Assembly: GCF_900112495.1 (NCBI RefSeq)
Contig: NZ_FOMA01000002.1
Location: forward strand, 434,001 to 498,000
Length of the DNA stretch: 64,000 nt
Direction: 5' to 3'
Source: Bacillus sp. OV322
GTDB taxonomy: Bacteria; Bacillota; Bacilli; Bacillales; DSM-1321
In this document: one piece after another, positions 26,553 through 34,522 of the stretch
Layout of the letters: every line of letters begins with the position of its first letter
How positions within the stretch are numbered: position 1 is the first letter of the stretch
Translations under genes and position numbers: made by a program
The notes under the pieces: model-generated
What the model saw: only the letters and a program-made list of their open reading frames with translations
What the model was told of the DNA's origin: nothing
The model's database searches: none

Positions 26553-27911
26553 ATGAATGTAAACAAAAACTTGAAGGTATTAGCTGCACCAGTCCTAGGA
26601 ATCTCATTATTGTTCCCGACGGTTGCCAATGTAAGTGCGGCAGAACAAAAGCCAACTGTCAATACTCCAGCGGCAGATTTAAGAGCATCCCTTGATCAGC
26701 TTCTATCTGAACACTTTGCATTAGCTTTCACCGCAATGACCACTGCCTATAACGGTTCGAAGGATGCTGGTGAAGCCATGAAGGCTCTTGACCAGAATGC
26801 ACTGGATATGCAGCCTGCCATTACATCTCTTTACGGCGAAAAAGGCGGGGAGCAATTTGAAAAGATTTTCCGTGCGCACAATAACTACACAGACGATTAT
26901 GCCAAAGCAGTAAAAGCAAATGACAAAGATGCTGAGAAGAAAGCAGATATGATGGTTGATAAATTTGTAAAAGACTTCTCTGCATTCCTCGGGGCTGCAA
27001 CGGAAGGGAAGCTTCCCCAAAATGCAGCAGGGCAGGCGCTCCGGATGCATGAAGAGTTAGTGCAGAAGGCTTTTGATGATTATGTGAATGGAGATTATAA
27101 AGGCACTTATACCACATACCGTGAAGGTTTCAAGCAGATGTTTGATGTAAGCAAGGCATTGTCATCGGCAATTGTTGCCCAAATGCCGGAAAAGTTTAAA
27201 AATACAAAAGCAGATACACCTTCTGCAGATCTGCGCTCCGCATTAAACAGATTGGCTTCCGAACATTTTGCTTTAGCAACGATGGAAATGCAGAAAGAGT
27301 ATGCAGGCGCTAATGATTTTGATTTCGTGAACTGGGCACAGGATGCCAACACAGCAGATTTCAAAGCAGCTATTTCCTCCATATATGGAAATCAGGCCGG
27401 AGAACAATTTGTAAGTGTATGGCAGCCGGACCATATTGATGCACAAAGCGATTATGTCCAGGCTGTAAAGAAAAACGACAGTGCCGCAAAAAAGGATGTT
27501 GTTAACAGAATCAGCGGGTTTACTAAGGAATTTGGATCGTTCTTAGGAACAGCAACTGGTGGGAAGCTTCCTGCACAGGCAGCACAGGATGCTTTGATGG
27601 CCCATGAACAAAGTGTCAGGACTACATTTGATAATGCAGCTTCAGGGAACTATGGAGATGCATACAAATCATGGAGAGAAGGCTACAAGCTGATGTTTGG
27701 TGTAGGACAGGCGCTTGGAAATGGAATTGTTTCTCAGAATCCAGGTAAATTTGCAGGCACATCCATGCCTGGTCAAATGCCGCATACAGGCGGCGGGGGT
27801 GCGAGTGAAACCACTGATTCACAAATGCCGTGGATGGAAGCTTCCATTGCAGCCATGCTTGTGCTTGGATCCGCATTAGTCATCAAAAGAAGAAAATCAA
27901 GCGAACAATAA
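26553..27911 (+). CDS. Cell-surface protein with two homologous His-containing helical modules and sortase-like C-terminus
   Basis: A 452-residue exported protein. A signal peptide (1-30) is followed by two homologous modules (about 40-215 and 224-400). Each begins ADLR..L..L.SEHFALA, continues through SxYG...GEQF, FLGxATxGKLP and HExxVxxxFD, and ends YREGxxxMF...AL..AIVxQxPxKF. Three His are conserved between modules (H54/H238, H109/H294, H166/H351), suggesting a metal- or heme-binding helical bundle. The end is MPHTG (409-413), a hydrophobic helix, then KRRK, i.e. an LPxTG-like sorting signal with M for L. GAGGAG precedes the ATG. Similar Bacillus proteins have, as I recall, been labelled copper amine oxidases; I see no such catalytic domain. 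Four tandem ECF-like promoters lie upstream. Confidence 0.8.
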   Translation: MNVNKNLKVLAAPVLGISLLFPTVANVSAAEQKPTVNTPAADLRASLDQLLSEHFALAFTAMTTAYNGSKDAGEAMKALDQNALDMQPAITSLYGEKGGEQFEKIFRAHNNYTDDYAKAVKANDKDAEKKADMMVDKFVKDFSAFLGAATEGKLPQNAAGQALRMHEELVQKAFDDYVNGDYKGTYTTYREGFKQMFDVSKALSSAIVAQMPEKFKNTKADTPSADLRSALNRLASEHFALATMEMQKEYAGANDFDFVNWAQDANTADFKAAISSIYGNQAGEQFVSVWQPDHIDAQSDYVQAVKKNDSAAKKDVVNRISGFTKEFGSFLGTATGGKLPAQAAQDALMAHEQSVRTTFDNAASGNYGDAYKSWREGYKLMFGVGQALGNGIVSQNPGKFAGTSMPGQMPHTGGGGASETTDSQMPWMEASIAAMLVLGSALVIKRRKSSEQ

Positions 27912-27952
27912 AAGCAGGCACATAGAGGCGGAGGGGCACTGGTGTCTCACTC

Positions 27953-27985
27953 TTAAATAGACGCGGAAATTCCGCGTCTATTTAG
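27953..27985. terminator. Hairpin after surface-protein gene
   Basis: TAAATAGACGCGGA-AAT-TCCGCGTCTATTTA, a 14-bp perfect stem. The T-run is weak. Confidence 0.6.
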
Positions 27986-28094
27986 TTCATCCGGTTTAAC
28001 AGGCAGTGAAAGTTCCGTTCTACAGATTTACAGCAGACTTATGCCGGTGAATATGGTACAATAAAAGTAATCAAATATGAAACGAACTCGGAGG

Positions 28095-28142
28095 AGCCTG
28101 TCGCCAAGGGACTATTATGTCCCTTGGAGGCAGGCTTTTTTT
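28095..28142 (+). terminator. Leader terminator (possible attenuator) ahead of antiporter gene
   Basis: AGCCTG and CCAAGGGAC pair with GTCCCTTGG and CAGGCT, separated by a small internal loop, with T7. It lies 57 bp before the antiporter start and after a TACAAT -10-like box (about 28057), so the gene may be controlled by conditional read-through. Confidence 0.65.
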
Positions 28143-28198
28143 GTGTTTTTTTCTGCCAATGCTGCAAATCATATGATTAAGAAAGGCGGGATTTTATC

Positions 28199-29329
28199 GT
28201 GCTAATTCTTCAATTAGCTATTATTTTGATATCTTCAAAGATTGCAGGGAGTATAAGTGTCAGGCTTGGCCAGCCGTCTGTTCTTGGCAAGCTTTTGATC
28301 GGCATAGTCCTTGGTCCGTCTCTTTTGGGAGTGATAACCGAAACGAAAGCTCTCGAGGAGTTCAGCCAAATTGGTGTCATTTTATTGATGTTTCTTGCCG
28401 GACTTGAAACAGACGTGCAGGAGTTTAAGCGAAGCGGGAAGGCATCTCTTCTCGTCGGCTTCGGGGGAATCATTGTTCCGCTATGTTTAGGGTACTTTGC
28501 TGGAGTACTTATGCATCTGACAGTCATGGAATCCTGGTTTTTAGGCCTGCTGCTTTCGGCAACCAGCGTCAGCATCTCTGTGCAGGCATTGAAGGAAATG
28601 AACCAGCTGCAAACAAGGGAAGGAACCGTGATTTTAGGTGCAGCGGTAATTGATGATGTGGCCGTCATTATTGCTCTGGCATTTTTAATGAGCTTTGCGG
28701 GCGGGGATGTTAGCCTGTCTGCGGTGATTTTCAAAAAGGTTTTATTCTTTGCTGCAGCCATCCTATTCGGCTGGAAGGCAGTTCCTTGGTGCATGAATAA
28801 ATTTGCATCATTAAAAGTAACGGAAACCGTCATTTCATCAGCCTTGATTTTATGCTTTGTTTACGCCTTTGCTGCAGAATATACAGGTGTGGCTGCCATT
28901 ATTGGAGCATACATTGCCGGTGTTTCGATAAGCGTGACAAAGTTCAAACACGAGGTTTTTGAAAAGGCTGAAACGATTGGCTACTCACTTTTTGTGCCTG
29001 TGTTTTTTACATCCATAGGAGTCGCGGCGGATTTTTCCGGTTTAAAGGAAAACCTGGTCCTGATTGTACTCTTAAGCCTGCTGGCCATTTTCACAAAACT
29101 GATTGGAGCATCACTGGGTGCTAAAATAGCCGAATTTGGGTGGAACAGTTCACTGGGGATTGGAGCGGCAATGGTGTCACGGGGAGAAGTGGCACTAATC
29201 ATGGCTTCTATCGGTTTGGAAGCAAGGCTGCTTTCAAAGGAAATGTTTGCAGTGATTGTAGTTGTCGTGCTGGCAACAACCATTATTACACCTCCGCTGA
29301 TGAAATGGTTTTTCCGGAATAAAAAATAG
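28199..29329 (+). CDS. Monovalent cation:proton antiporter, CPA2 family (GerN/NapA-like)
   Basis: A 376-residue protein with about 11-12 hydrophobic helices. RLGQPSVLGKLLIGIVLGPSLLG near the N-terminus, FLAGLETDVQEFKRSGK, GAAVIDDVAVIIALAFLMS (the ion-binding DD pair) and FFTSIGVAADFSG are characteristic of CPA2 antiporters. The length without a TrkA-N domain matches GerN/NapA Na+/H+ antiporters rather than KefB/C. GTG start behind AAGGCGGG. Its leader carries a terminator-like hairpin, suggesting ion-responsive or other attenuation. Confidence 0.9.
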   Translation: MLILQLAIILISSKIAGSISVRLGQPSVLGKLLIGIVLGPSLLGVITETKALEEFSQIGVILLMFLAGLETDVQEFKRSGKASLLVGFGGIIVPLCLGYFAGVLMHLTVMESWFLGLLLSATSVSISVQALKEMNQLQTREGTVILGAAVIDDVAVIIALAFLMSFAGGDVSLSAVIFKKVLFFAAAILFGWKAVPWCMNKFASLKVTETVISSALILCFVYAFAAEYTGVAAIIGAYIAGVSISVTKFKHEVFEKAETIGYSLFVPVFFTSIGVAADFSGLKENLVLIVLLSLLAIFTKLIGASLGAKIAEFGWNSSLGIGAAMVSRGEVALIMASIGLEARLLSKEMFAVIVVVVLATTIITPPLMKWFFRNKK

Positions 29330-29340
29330 CATGTGTGCCG

Positions 29341-29377
29341 AAAAAACCTCCAGAAGCTGCCCGCTACGGAGGTTTTT
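29341..29377 (+). terminator. Terminator after antiporter gene
   Basis: AAAACCTCC...GGAGGTTTTT around a 16-nt loop. Confidence 0.8.
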
Positions 29378-29591
29378 GTAATCGTAAACTTTGCTGCTGC
29401 CTGAACAAGGGGTTGATTTCCGCTCCAGGATGCTCGTTTTCCGCGGGGCGGGCGGTGAGCCTCCTCAGGGGTCTCATCTGTCCCGCTAATCCCGCAGGAG
29501 TCTCGCACCTTACGCTCCAATCAACCTGATTTATCAACGGGAACGTCTCAAATAACAAATTTTAAAAAAACAACATCTTTAAGATAAGAGC
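29374..29591 (+). repeat. MITE-like element, copy 2
   Basis: Contains CGTAAACTTTGCTGCTGCC, GATTTCCGCTCCAGGATGCT, GGGGCGGGCGGTGAGCCTCC, GTCCCGCTAATCCCGCAGGA, CACCTTACGCTCCAATCAAC and an AACAACATCTTTAAGATAAG end. The left terminus is eroded into the preceding terminator. The following 160 bp are AT-rich promoter-type DNA. Confidence 0.75.
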
Positions 29592-29752
29592 TTTTCTATA
29601 TAAAACGGAGCTTCCCTGTTATGGTCTGGAAAATTTCTATATGAAATTTTGCATTTGCATTAGCTGATCTTGTTATATTTTTATATTTTAGGGTAAATAA
29701 AAATTAATCATTAATTTAACGAAAATATTATAAAAAGAAGGCAGGGATCAGC

Positions 29753-30028
29753 ATGAATTCTGAGTATAATTCTAAATCATTCAAACATGACCGTTATATT
29801 GCATCGTTGACTGAAGAATTGTTGAATAAAGAAGATTTGAAAACAAAAGAAATACTTACCAAAGAACGTACGGAATATACTCGCGGCGCTGATGCTGTCA
29901 TAAAAAGGGTACAGCGCAAATATCTTGAGGAAAGAAGATACATCGAAATTGATAAGGCTTTAGATGATAAAAATGAAGCGAGATTCCTTGCTTTAACATC
30001 CAAGGGCTGGGAGCATGTTTTATCATAA
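29753..30028 (+). CDS. Small charged hypothetical protein
   Basis: A 91-residue highly charged, predicted all-helical protein (EELLNKEDLKTKEILTKERT, IKRVQRKYLEERRYIEIDKA) with a weakly hydrophobic end. ATG preceded by AAGGCAGGG. No signal peptide, membrane helix or recognised domain. Stands alone between its own promoter region and a terminator, so it is likely a real monocistronic gene. Confidence 0.65.
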   Translation: MNSEYNSKSFKHDRYIASLTEELLNKEDLKTKEILTKERTEYTRGADAVIKRVQRKYLEERRYIEIDKALDDKNEARFLALTSKGWEHVLS

Positions 30029-30064
30029 AAAATACAATTGCCATATAAATAGAAGAACCGCATC

Positions 30065-30113
30065 AGTCCGGAGTGATTAGGCCTAAATAGGCGGATCGCT
30101 CCGGACGTTTTTG
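30065..30113 (+). terminator. Terminator after small charged protein gene
   Basis: GTCCGGAG pairs with CTCCGGAC over a loop that itself contains GCCT/AGGC, followed by a T5 run. Confidence 0.75.
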
Positions 30114-30197
30114 TTGTTTTACTGAATGATGCCAAAATGGATTCTTTTTAATAGTATATTATGTGTTTGGAATATGCGCACGCGAGGAGCGAGTGAG

Positions 30198-30659
30198 ATG
30201 GAGCAAGGAGGAATGAGGCTGGCCAGAGTGTTTATTGCCAGCCCGTTTTTCGATCAGGAGCAGGTTGAAAGGGTAAAACGGCTGGAAAAAGCCTTATCAC
30301 ACAATCCGTATGTGGCAGATATTTTCTCTGCGCGTTTTCATCAAAATAAACACCTTGCGTTTGGATCGCATGAGTGGAGAAAAGCAACGTTTCAGCAGGA
30401 TTTAAAATTCTTAAGAAGAGCGGATGCTGTGGCCGCTATTCATGATTTTACCGGAAAATGCACAGACAGCGGCACAGCATTTGAAATTGGGTATGCTTTT
30501 GCCTTGCAGAAACCGATTATATTAATCAAAGAAAAAAGTGGTGTGCCTAACTTAATGCTTGTTGAGGGATTGCATGCGTATTTGCAGAATGTCGAAGATG
30601 CGGCTTCTTATGATTTTCTCAATATGCCATCTATTCCATATGAGGGACCTGTTGTTTGA
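30198..30659 (+). CDS. Nucleoside 2-deoxyribosyltransferase family protein
   Basis: A 153-residue protein. FIASPFFDQEQVERVKRLEK and DSGTAFEIGYAFALQKPIIL correspond to the substrate loop and the catalytic Glu-containing helix of nucleoside 2-deoxyribosyltransferases, which exchange bases on deoxyribonucleosides or hydrolyse them. Start chosen at MEQGGMRLARV, where GAGGAG lies about 8 nt upstream; an in-frame reading begins at 30126 without support. Monocistronic with a strong terminator. Could be a nucleotide-salvage or house-cleaning enzyme. Confidence 0.82.
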   Translation: MEQGGMRLARVFIASPFFDQEQVERVKRLEKALSHNPYVADIFSARFHQNKHLAFGSHEWRKATFQQDLKFLRRADAVAAIHDFTGKCTDSGTAFEIGYAFALQKPIILIKEKSGVPNLMLVEGLHAYLQNVEDAASYDFLNMPSIPYEGPVV

Positions 30660-30670
30660 CCAGCGTGTGA

Positions 30671-30715
30671 AGGAAAACCGGCCAGTCTAAAAGGACTCGC
30701 CGGTTTTCCTTTTTG
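30671..30715. terminator. Bidirectional terminator between convergent genes
   Basis: 12-bp perfect stem AGGAAAACCGGC/GCCGGTTTTCCT with T-runs on both strands. The stop of the lysozyme-like gene is inside the loop. Confidence 0.85.
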
Positions 30716-31349
30716 CAGAAGCAGGTATGCTGCTTGCGAGGGCTTGGATGTTTTGTGCAACCTTTGTGCTGTAAGTGAAATCTCCATAGCAATACGGATA
30801 GCGGAAATTATTCTTATCTCCTCCGCAGGTGTAAAGATCCGGCTTCTTTTTCACTTGGATCATGGAGAAATCCTTGGCTAATTTCTCGCTGTGCCTGCCG
30901 CCGTGACTCGCAACATAGTCGATGTATCCTGTTCCCATGTTATAGGCTTGAATGATAGTTTTAAAATCTACCTTTTTTCTATTTCCGTAAACAACGGTTC
31001 TATGAAAATGTTCTATGCCATGCTCGATGCTTTTCCTTGGATCATGGATGGAATTTGGGGCAAGGCCAATCGATTCAGAGGCCTGCATAGGGTCTCCGCC
31101 TCTGCCTTTGCTTTCCTGCTGCATAAGGGCGACCAGCACAGCTGTATATTTTTGAAGATGGTATTTTCCCAGCTCGTCCCGTATGAGCGGAGTATACTTT
31201 TTAACATTTGCATATGGATCTGGTTTCACTTGTGGAACGGTATTTTCTGCAGTATTCGATATTACTTGTTTTATCAGTAAAAACACGGCCAATAATGCAA
31301 GCATGATAAAGATGGTACGTGACTGCTTTTTCCGTTTTTTCTTTTTCAT
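30687..31349 (-). CDS. Membrane-anchored lysozyme-like (lytic transglycosylase/muramidase) protein
   Basis: A 220-residue protein with a basic N-terminus (MKKKKRKKQSR), one transmembrane anchor (IFIMLALLAVFLLI), then a lysozyme-like domain: YTAVLVALMQQESKGRGGDPMQAS with the catalytic Glu, IGLAPNSIHDP, and IIQAYNMGTGYIDYV. This is the family of B. subtilis YocA and the N-terminal half of CwlT, which cut peptidoglycan glycan strands and are often linked to conjugative elements. No conjugation genes are nearby. Start set at MKKKKRKK behind GGGAGAG. Confidence 0.85.
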   Translation of the reverse strand: MKKKKRKKQSRTIFIMLALLAVFLLIKQVISNTAENTVPQVKPDPYANVKKYTPLIRDELGKYHLQKYTAVLVALMQQESKGRGGDPMQASESIGLAPNSIHDPRKSIEHGIEHFHRTVVYGNRKKVDFKTIIQAYNMGTGYIDYVASHGGRHSEKLAKDFSMIQVKKKPDLYTCGGDKNNFRYPYCYGDFTYSTKVAQNIQALASSIPASAKRKTGESF

Positions 31350-31525
31350 AGAGTCTCTCCCAAAATATGAGCTGTCTATCATTATTATAAACTGCTGAGC
31401 TTCCGATATCATGCATTTTGTATAAAAGAGTCAAGCTCTGCACCATACTTGTCCTTTTTGCATAATATAAAGAGGATTTCCTTCATGAGGGTTTTGGGAG
31501 GATAAGATATCAGACGTACCGGCGG

Positions 31526-31651
31526 GTGAAGGGATGGATCAGCGGACTGACAGGAAAAGTCATTACGCCGGAGGATAAAGAATACGATGTGCTGCGGAGA
31601 GATTATAATCCTGAAAAAATTAAGTTTCCGTACTTTAACGCTGTAATTTAA
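31526..31651 (+). pseudogene. Remnant of an FAD-linked (berberine-bridge-type) oxidase N-terminus
   Basis: A short open frame (41 codons) reads VKGWISGLTGKVITPEDKEY, then DVLRRDYNPEKIKFPYFNAV. This resembles the first 40-60 residues of Bacillus FAD-linked oxidases (LTG.V.TP.D..Y...R..YN...KFP...). It stops abruptly with no FAD domain, so it is a truncated relic. It could not fold into an enzyme. Confidence 0.5.
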
Positions 31652-31670
31652 TGCTTGTAAAAGAAACCAT

Positions 31671-31700
31671 AAGAGAGGGCGGGGAAACCCTCTCTTTCAC
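31671..31700. terminator. Hairpin downstream of GNAT gene
   Basis: AAGAGAGGG/CCCTCTCTT stem, 8-nt loop. T-runs are weak on both strands. Confidence 0.5.
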
Positions 31701-31713
31701 TTTTGTCCGGATT

Positions 31714-32112
31714 TTATTTCTCCCTTGGAATCTTGAAGGCGTTATCCGCTTTTTCAAACCCGATTCGCGGGTAATATTCCATCGCAATTGGGGAAGACAG
31801 CAGCAATAATGCCGTTTCCTTGCCGGCCTGCTCTTGTACAAGACGGGTCAGTTCCCTGCCAATTCCGCTTTTTTGATAGTGCTTGTCAACTGCCAGGTCT
31901 GATAAATAGCAGCAATAACTGAAATCTGTGATGGCTCTTGCTATTCCTGCGAGGTGATTGCCATCCCAAGCCGTGATGAGGATGTCGGCATGGTCAATCA
32001 TCCGCTGCAGGCGGGGTAAATCTTCAGCAGGCCGATTAAGCCCTGACGCTTTAAACAGCTTTGACATTTGGAGAGGGGTAATAGCGGCATTAACTTTATA
32101 CTCAATTTTCAT
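31714..32112 (-). CDS. GNAT family N-acetyltransferase
   Basis: A 132-residue single-domain acetyltransferase: LITAWDGNHLAGIARAITD (beta strands), CYLSDLAVDKHYQKSGIGRE with the acetyl-CoA pyrophosphate-binding Q-x-x-G-I-G loop, and MEYYPRIGFEKADNAF near the C-terminus. AGGAGG precedes the ATG. Substrate unknown. Confidence 0.87.
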   Translation of the reverse strand: MKIEYKVNAAITPLQMSKLFKASGLNRPAEDLPRLQRMIDHADILITAWDGNHLAGIARAITDFSYCCYLSDLAVDKHYQKSGIGRELTRLVQEQAGKETALLLLSSPIAMEYYPRIGFEKADNAFKIPREK

Positions 32113-32293
32113 TATGTATTCCTCCTGTTAGATTATTAAGATTATTCAATTATAAAGGCAAATGGATGCCATTGTAAGTTCTAATTCATCCATTTTTTGG
32201 TGCTGGTTTAAAGAAATATGAAAATTAGTGATGCTTGTCCACACCCTTTTGCTTGTCTTAGCATTTCATGTTATTTATAAGGATGTGAGCAGA

Positions 32294-32467
32294 ATGAGTA
32301 TGGGGAAATTTATTACCGTGGGAGATCATACAATTGTGCGGATCTGCGGAAAATTTTATCTTTTATTAGAAATAGAAGTGGACTTCCGGCAAGTGAAGAA
32401 GGAAGAATGCGTATTTATTAGGATTTCTGAACAAGAAGCCCGTACCCTGATGGAGGCGGAGGAGTAG
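32294..32467 (+). CDS. Small hypothetical protein
   Basis: A 57-residue protein starting MSMGKFITVGDHTIVRICGK and ending in an acidic helix. AAGGATG lies 8-9 nt before the ATG. An in-frame extension back to 32228 has no ribosome-binding site. Predicted short beta-sheet followed by a helix. Not recognised. Confidence 0.5.
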   Translation: MSMGKFITVGDHTIVRICGKFYLLLEIEVDFRQVKKEECVFIRISEQEARTLMEAEE

Positions 32468-32633
32468 AAAACTTCCTATCAGTCTACTGCAGGAGGGACA
32501 TTTTTTTTTGAGAAGAATCCCTTTTGCTATATTCATAAGGATGCAATAAAGAATCCGGCACTTTGTTCCCATAGAAAAGTTTTTGTCCTTAAAAGGCAAG
32601 GAGTTCCTTTTAAGGACGAAACCAAATTGGCTG

Positions 32634-32722
32634 TGCAGGAGTAGCGCACCTTAGGCTCCACTTAACCTGATTTAACAATCGCCTCAAATCATTCATTGAA
32701 AATCAATATAACAAAAGAGCTC
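32634..32722 (+). repeat. MITE-like element fragment (3' half)
   Basis: GCAGGAGTAGCGCACCTTAG, GCTCCACTTAACCTGATTTAA and AACAAAAGAGC correspond to the 3' half of the full copies. The rest of the 32468-32820 gap holds no gene I can support. Confidence 0.55.
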
Positions 32723-32820
32723 TTCTTAAATATCTTGTGGCTGTCTACCTATAAATCCTATAAAATATAGAAAGGAAAAATTTTCAGCAAGAATCATACA
32801 TAAGAAGCAAGGTGAAGAAT

Positions 32821-33447
32821 TTGAACGGTACAGCACATATGGTGCTTGGGGCAGTGGCAGGCTTTGCTTGTGCGGACTCGCTGCAAAGCACTCCTGCAGA
32901 GACGATGCTGCTCGTGGGAATCGGGGCAGCTGCAGGTCTTATGCCAGATATTGATATAGACGGGAAGTTAAGCAACAAAATTACCTTTTCCCACAAGCTC
33001 ATTCGAACCATAGCCCAGCTGCTCGGTTTTGCTATGATTTTGTACAGCAGTTTTAACTATGCAGGGAATAGCAGAACAATAGGAATTGGGGCAGGAATAG
33101 GCATTTTATTGCTTTCAGCATTTATCACGCAAAGGCTAATGCTGACGCTTACGGGCATAGGAGTTTTACTCGGAGGAATATCCCTGGAAGAAAACTGGGT
33201 GCTGCTTTTGGGGATTTTTATTATTCTGGGTTCATTTGTCCCGCACCGAAGCTACACCCATTCTATAATAGGGCTGATTTTCTTTGGAGTCATTTCTTAT
33301 AAATTTGAGGCATCCGTGAACATAGATGGAGTCTTTATCACCTGTATAGCCGGGTATGCCAGCCACATGGCTGCCGATATGAAAATCCTGCCCTTCAATA
33401 AACGGGGCGTAAAGTTCTTTTTGCCTTTCTCAAAAAAGGAATTTTAA
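32821..33447 (+). CDS. YdjM-like integral membrane protein (predicted metal-dependent hydrolase)
   Basis: About 208 residues, mostly hydrophobic, with conserved H6 (NGTAHMVLGAV), GLMPDIDIDGK (acidic pair), VPHRSYTHS and YASHMAADM. Together these give the His/Asp pattern of the YdjM/LexA-binding-associated family of predicted membrane metalloenzymes, often induced by DNA damage. Start taken as TTG at 32821 (AAGGTG 6 nt upstream); GTG at 32812 is possible. Activity inferred only from motif conservation. Confidence 0.78.
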   Translation: MNGTAHMVLGAVAGFACADSLQSTPAETMLLVGIGAAAGLMPDIDIDGKLSNKITFSHKLIRTIAQLLGFAMILYSSFNYAGNSRTIGIGAGIGILLLSAFITQRLMLTLTGIGVLLGGISLEENWVLLLGIFIILGSFVPHRSYTHSIIGLIFFGVISYKFEASVNIDGVFITCIAGYASHMAADMKILPFNKRGVKFFLPFSKKEF

Positions 33448-33455
33448 TATTGTTT

Positions 33456-33487
33456 AAAGGCGGCTCTCTCCTGAGAAGCGCCTTTTT
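33456..33487 (+). terminator. Terminator after YdjM-like gene
   Basis: AAAGGCG..TCTC-TCCT-GAGA..CGCCTTTTT. Confidence 0.8.
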
Positions 33488-33489
33488 AT

Positions 33490-33903
33490 CTATTTTGATG
33501 ATTCCTCTGATTGGCCGTAAAGATGCTGTGACAGCAACAGCCGGATGTGTTCAGGAATGCGTTCAGTCGATTGTGTTTCCTGATTGAAGTTGACATACGC
33601 TGCAGTTGCCTTCACGCACAATCTGCCTTCCTGATGGATTTCTTCATATAGTATAAAGCTGCTGTTTCCGATTTTCTGCACCCATGTGGAGACGAAAGCT
33701 TCCCTGCCATAAAAAATCTGATCCACATAATCTGTATTTAAATTAACAATGACCATTTTCCAATCCTCAAAATCAAGCGACGGTGTGAAGAATTTAAAGA
33801 TTTCCTCTCTCCCTGCCTCCAGCCAGACTGGAATGGTCGTATTGTTAATATGTCCGACTCCATCTGTTTCAGAAACCCTCGGCTGTATTTTTGTCAAAAA
33901 CAT
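33490..33903 (-). CDS. Acyl-CoA thioesterase (4HBT hot-dog fold)
   Basis: A 137-residue hot-dog thioesterase: VSETDGVGHINNTTIPVWLE contains the D-x-x-GHxN active-site motif of the YbgC/4HBT family, and YVDQIFYGREAFVSTWVQKI is the central strand. Start at MFLTKIQPRV behind AAGGGGGAT. Hydrolyses acyl-CoA thioesters; chain length unknown. The region just upstream is the end of a MITE-like element. Confidence 0.87.
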   Translation of the reverse strand: MFLTKIQPRVSETDGVGHINNTTIPVWLEAGREEIFKFFTPSLDFEDWKMVIVNLNTDYVDQIFYGREAFVSTWVQKIGNSSFILYEEIHQEGRLCVKATAAYVNFNQETQSTERIPEHIRLLLSQHLYGQSEESSK

Positions 33904-33970
33904 ACGAAATCCCCCTTTCAAAGCAATTATGTCTACATTCTCCAGCAATTGATATGAAACCTTTTTTATC

Positions 33971-34174
33971 AAGGCTGTTTCGTAAACTTTGTTGCTATTG
34001 AACAAGATGTTGATTTCCGCTCCAGGGTGCTCGCTTTCACGCGGGGCAGGAGGTGAGCCTCCTCCGCAATGCCTGCGGGGGGTCTCGCACCTTACGCTCC
34101 AATCAACCTGGTTTAACTACATGATTACTTCACAGAACATATTAAAAAACAATAATATTTAAGAAAAGAGCCTT
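33971..34174 (+). repeat. MITE-like element, copy 3 (complete)
   Basis: About 204 bp from AAGGCTGTTTCGTAAAC to TTTAAGAAAAGAGCCTT, imperfect terminal inverted repeats. The core shared with copies 2 and 4 is GATTTCCGCTCCAGGGTGCT, GAGGTGAGCCTCC, GGGGTCTCGCACCTTACGCT, CCAATCAACCTGGTTTAAC, CTTCACAGAACATATTAAAA. It contains no ORF of note. Confidence 0.8.
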
Positions 34175-34522
34175 TATCCAAAGGAAAATCATTGATTTTA
34201 AAAATTTTAATAGCTATGCCAGGATTTCTGCATTCACCTGAAAGTTTATATTCCACATTCAAGGGTAAGTGTTTAGTAGTTCTGCCTGTTACATAGCAGG
34301 CACTATTATGAGCAATATGCAGTACATATCAGCGTAAAGAAATATCCCGTTTTTAACGGACGATAAATGCCTTTTAAGGTCTTAGTTCTGTCTAAGAGAG
34401 CAAGCAGAATTTATCTGTCTGGAAAAGTCCGATTAGTTTGAATCATCAGCAGCGGATAAGAAAGCACTGATGTAGATAACGTTTTGTAAGCATTCACGAA
34501 TATCCCAAGGAGGACACTAAGA
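34175..34522. other. Long katE upstream region
   Basis: About 350 bp of AT-rich non-coding DNA. katE of B. subtilis is under the general stress factor SigB, but I found no convincing GTTTAA...GGGTAT pair here; the best partial match is GTTTTG (34482) with GAATAT further down. No PerR-type TTATAATNATTATAA dyad was seen. Confidence 0.35.

Noticed and set aside
29335-29558. Open frames on both strands at 29335-29558
   Set aside because: They are created by the GC-rich core of a MITE-like element and recur as non-conserved frames in other copies.
30687-31349. Lysozyme-like gene as evidence for a conjugative element
   Set aside because: No relaxase, VirB4/TraG-like ATPase, integrase or att repeats are visible nearby.
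34175-34522. Possible SigB or PerR site before katE
   Set aside because: No pair matching GTTTAA-N13-GGGTAT and no TTATAATNATTATAA dyad.
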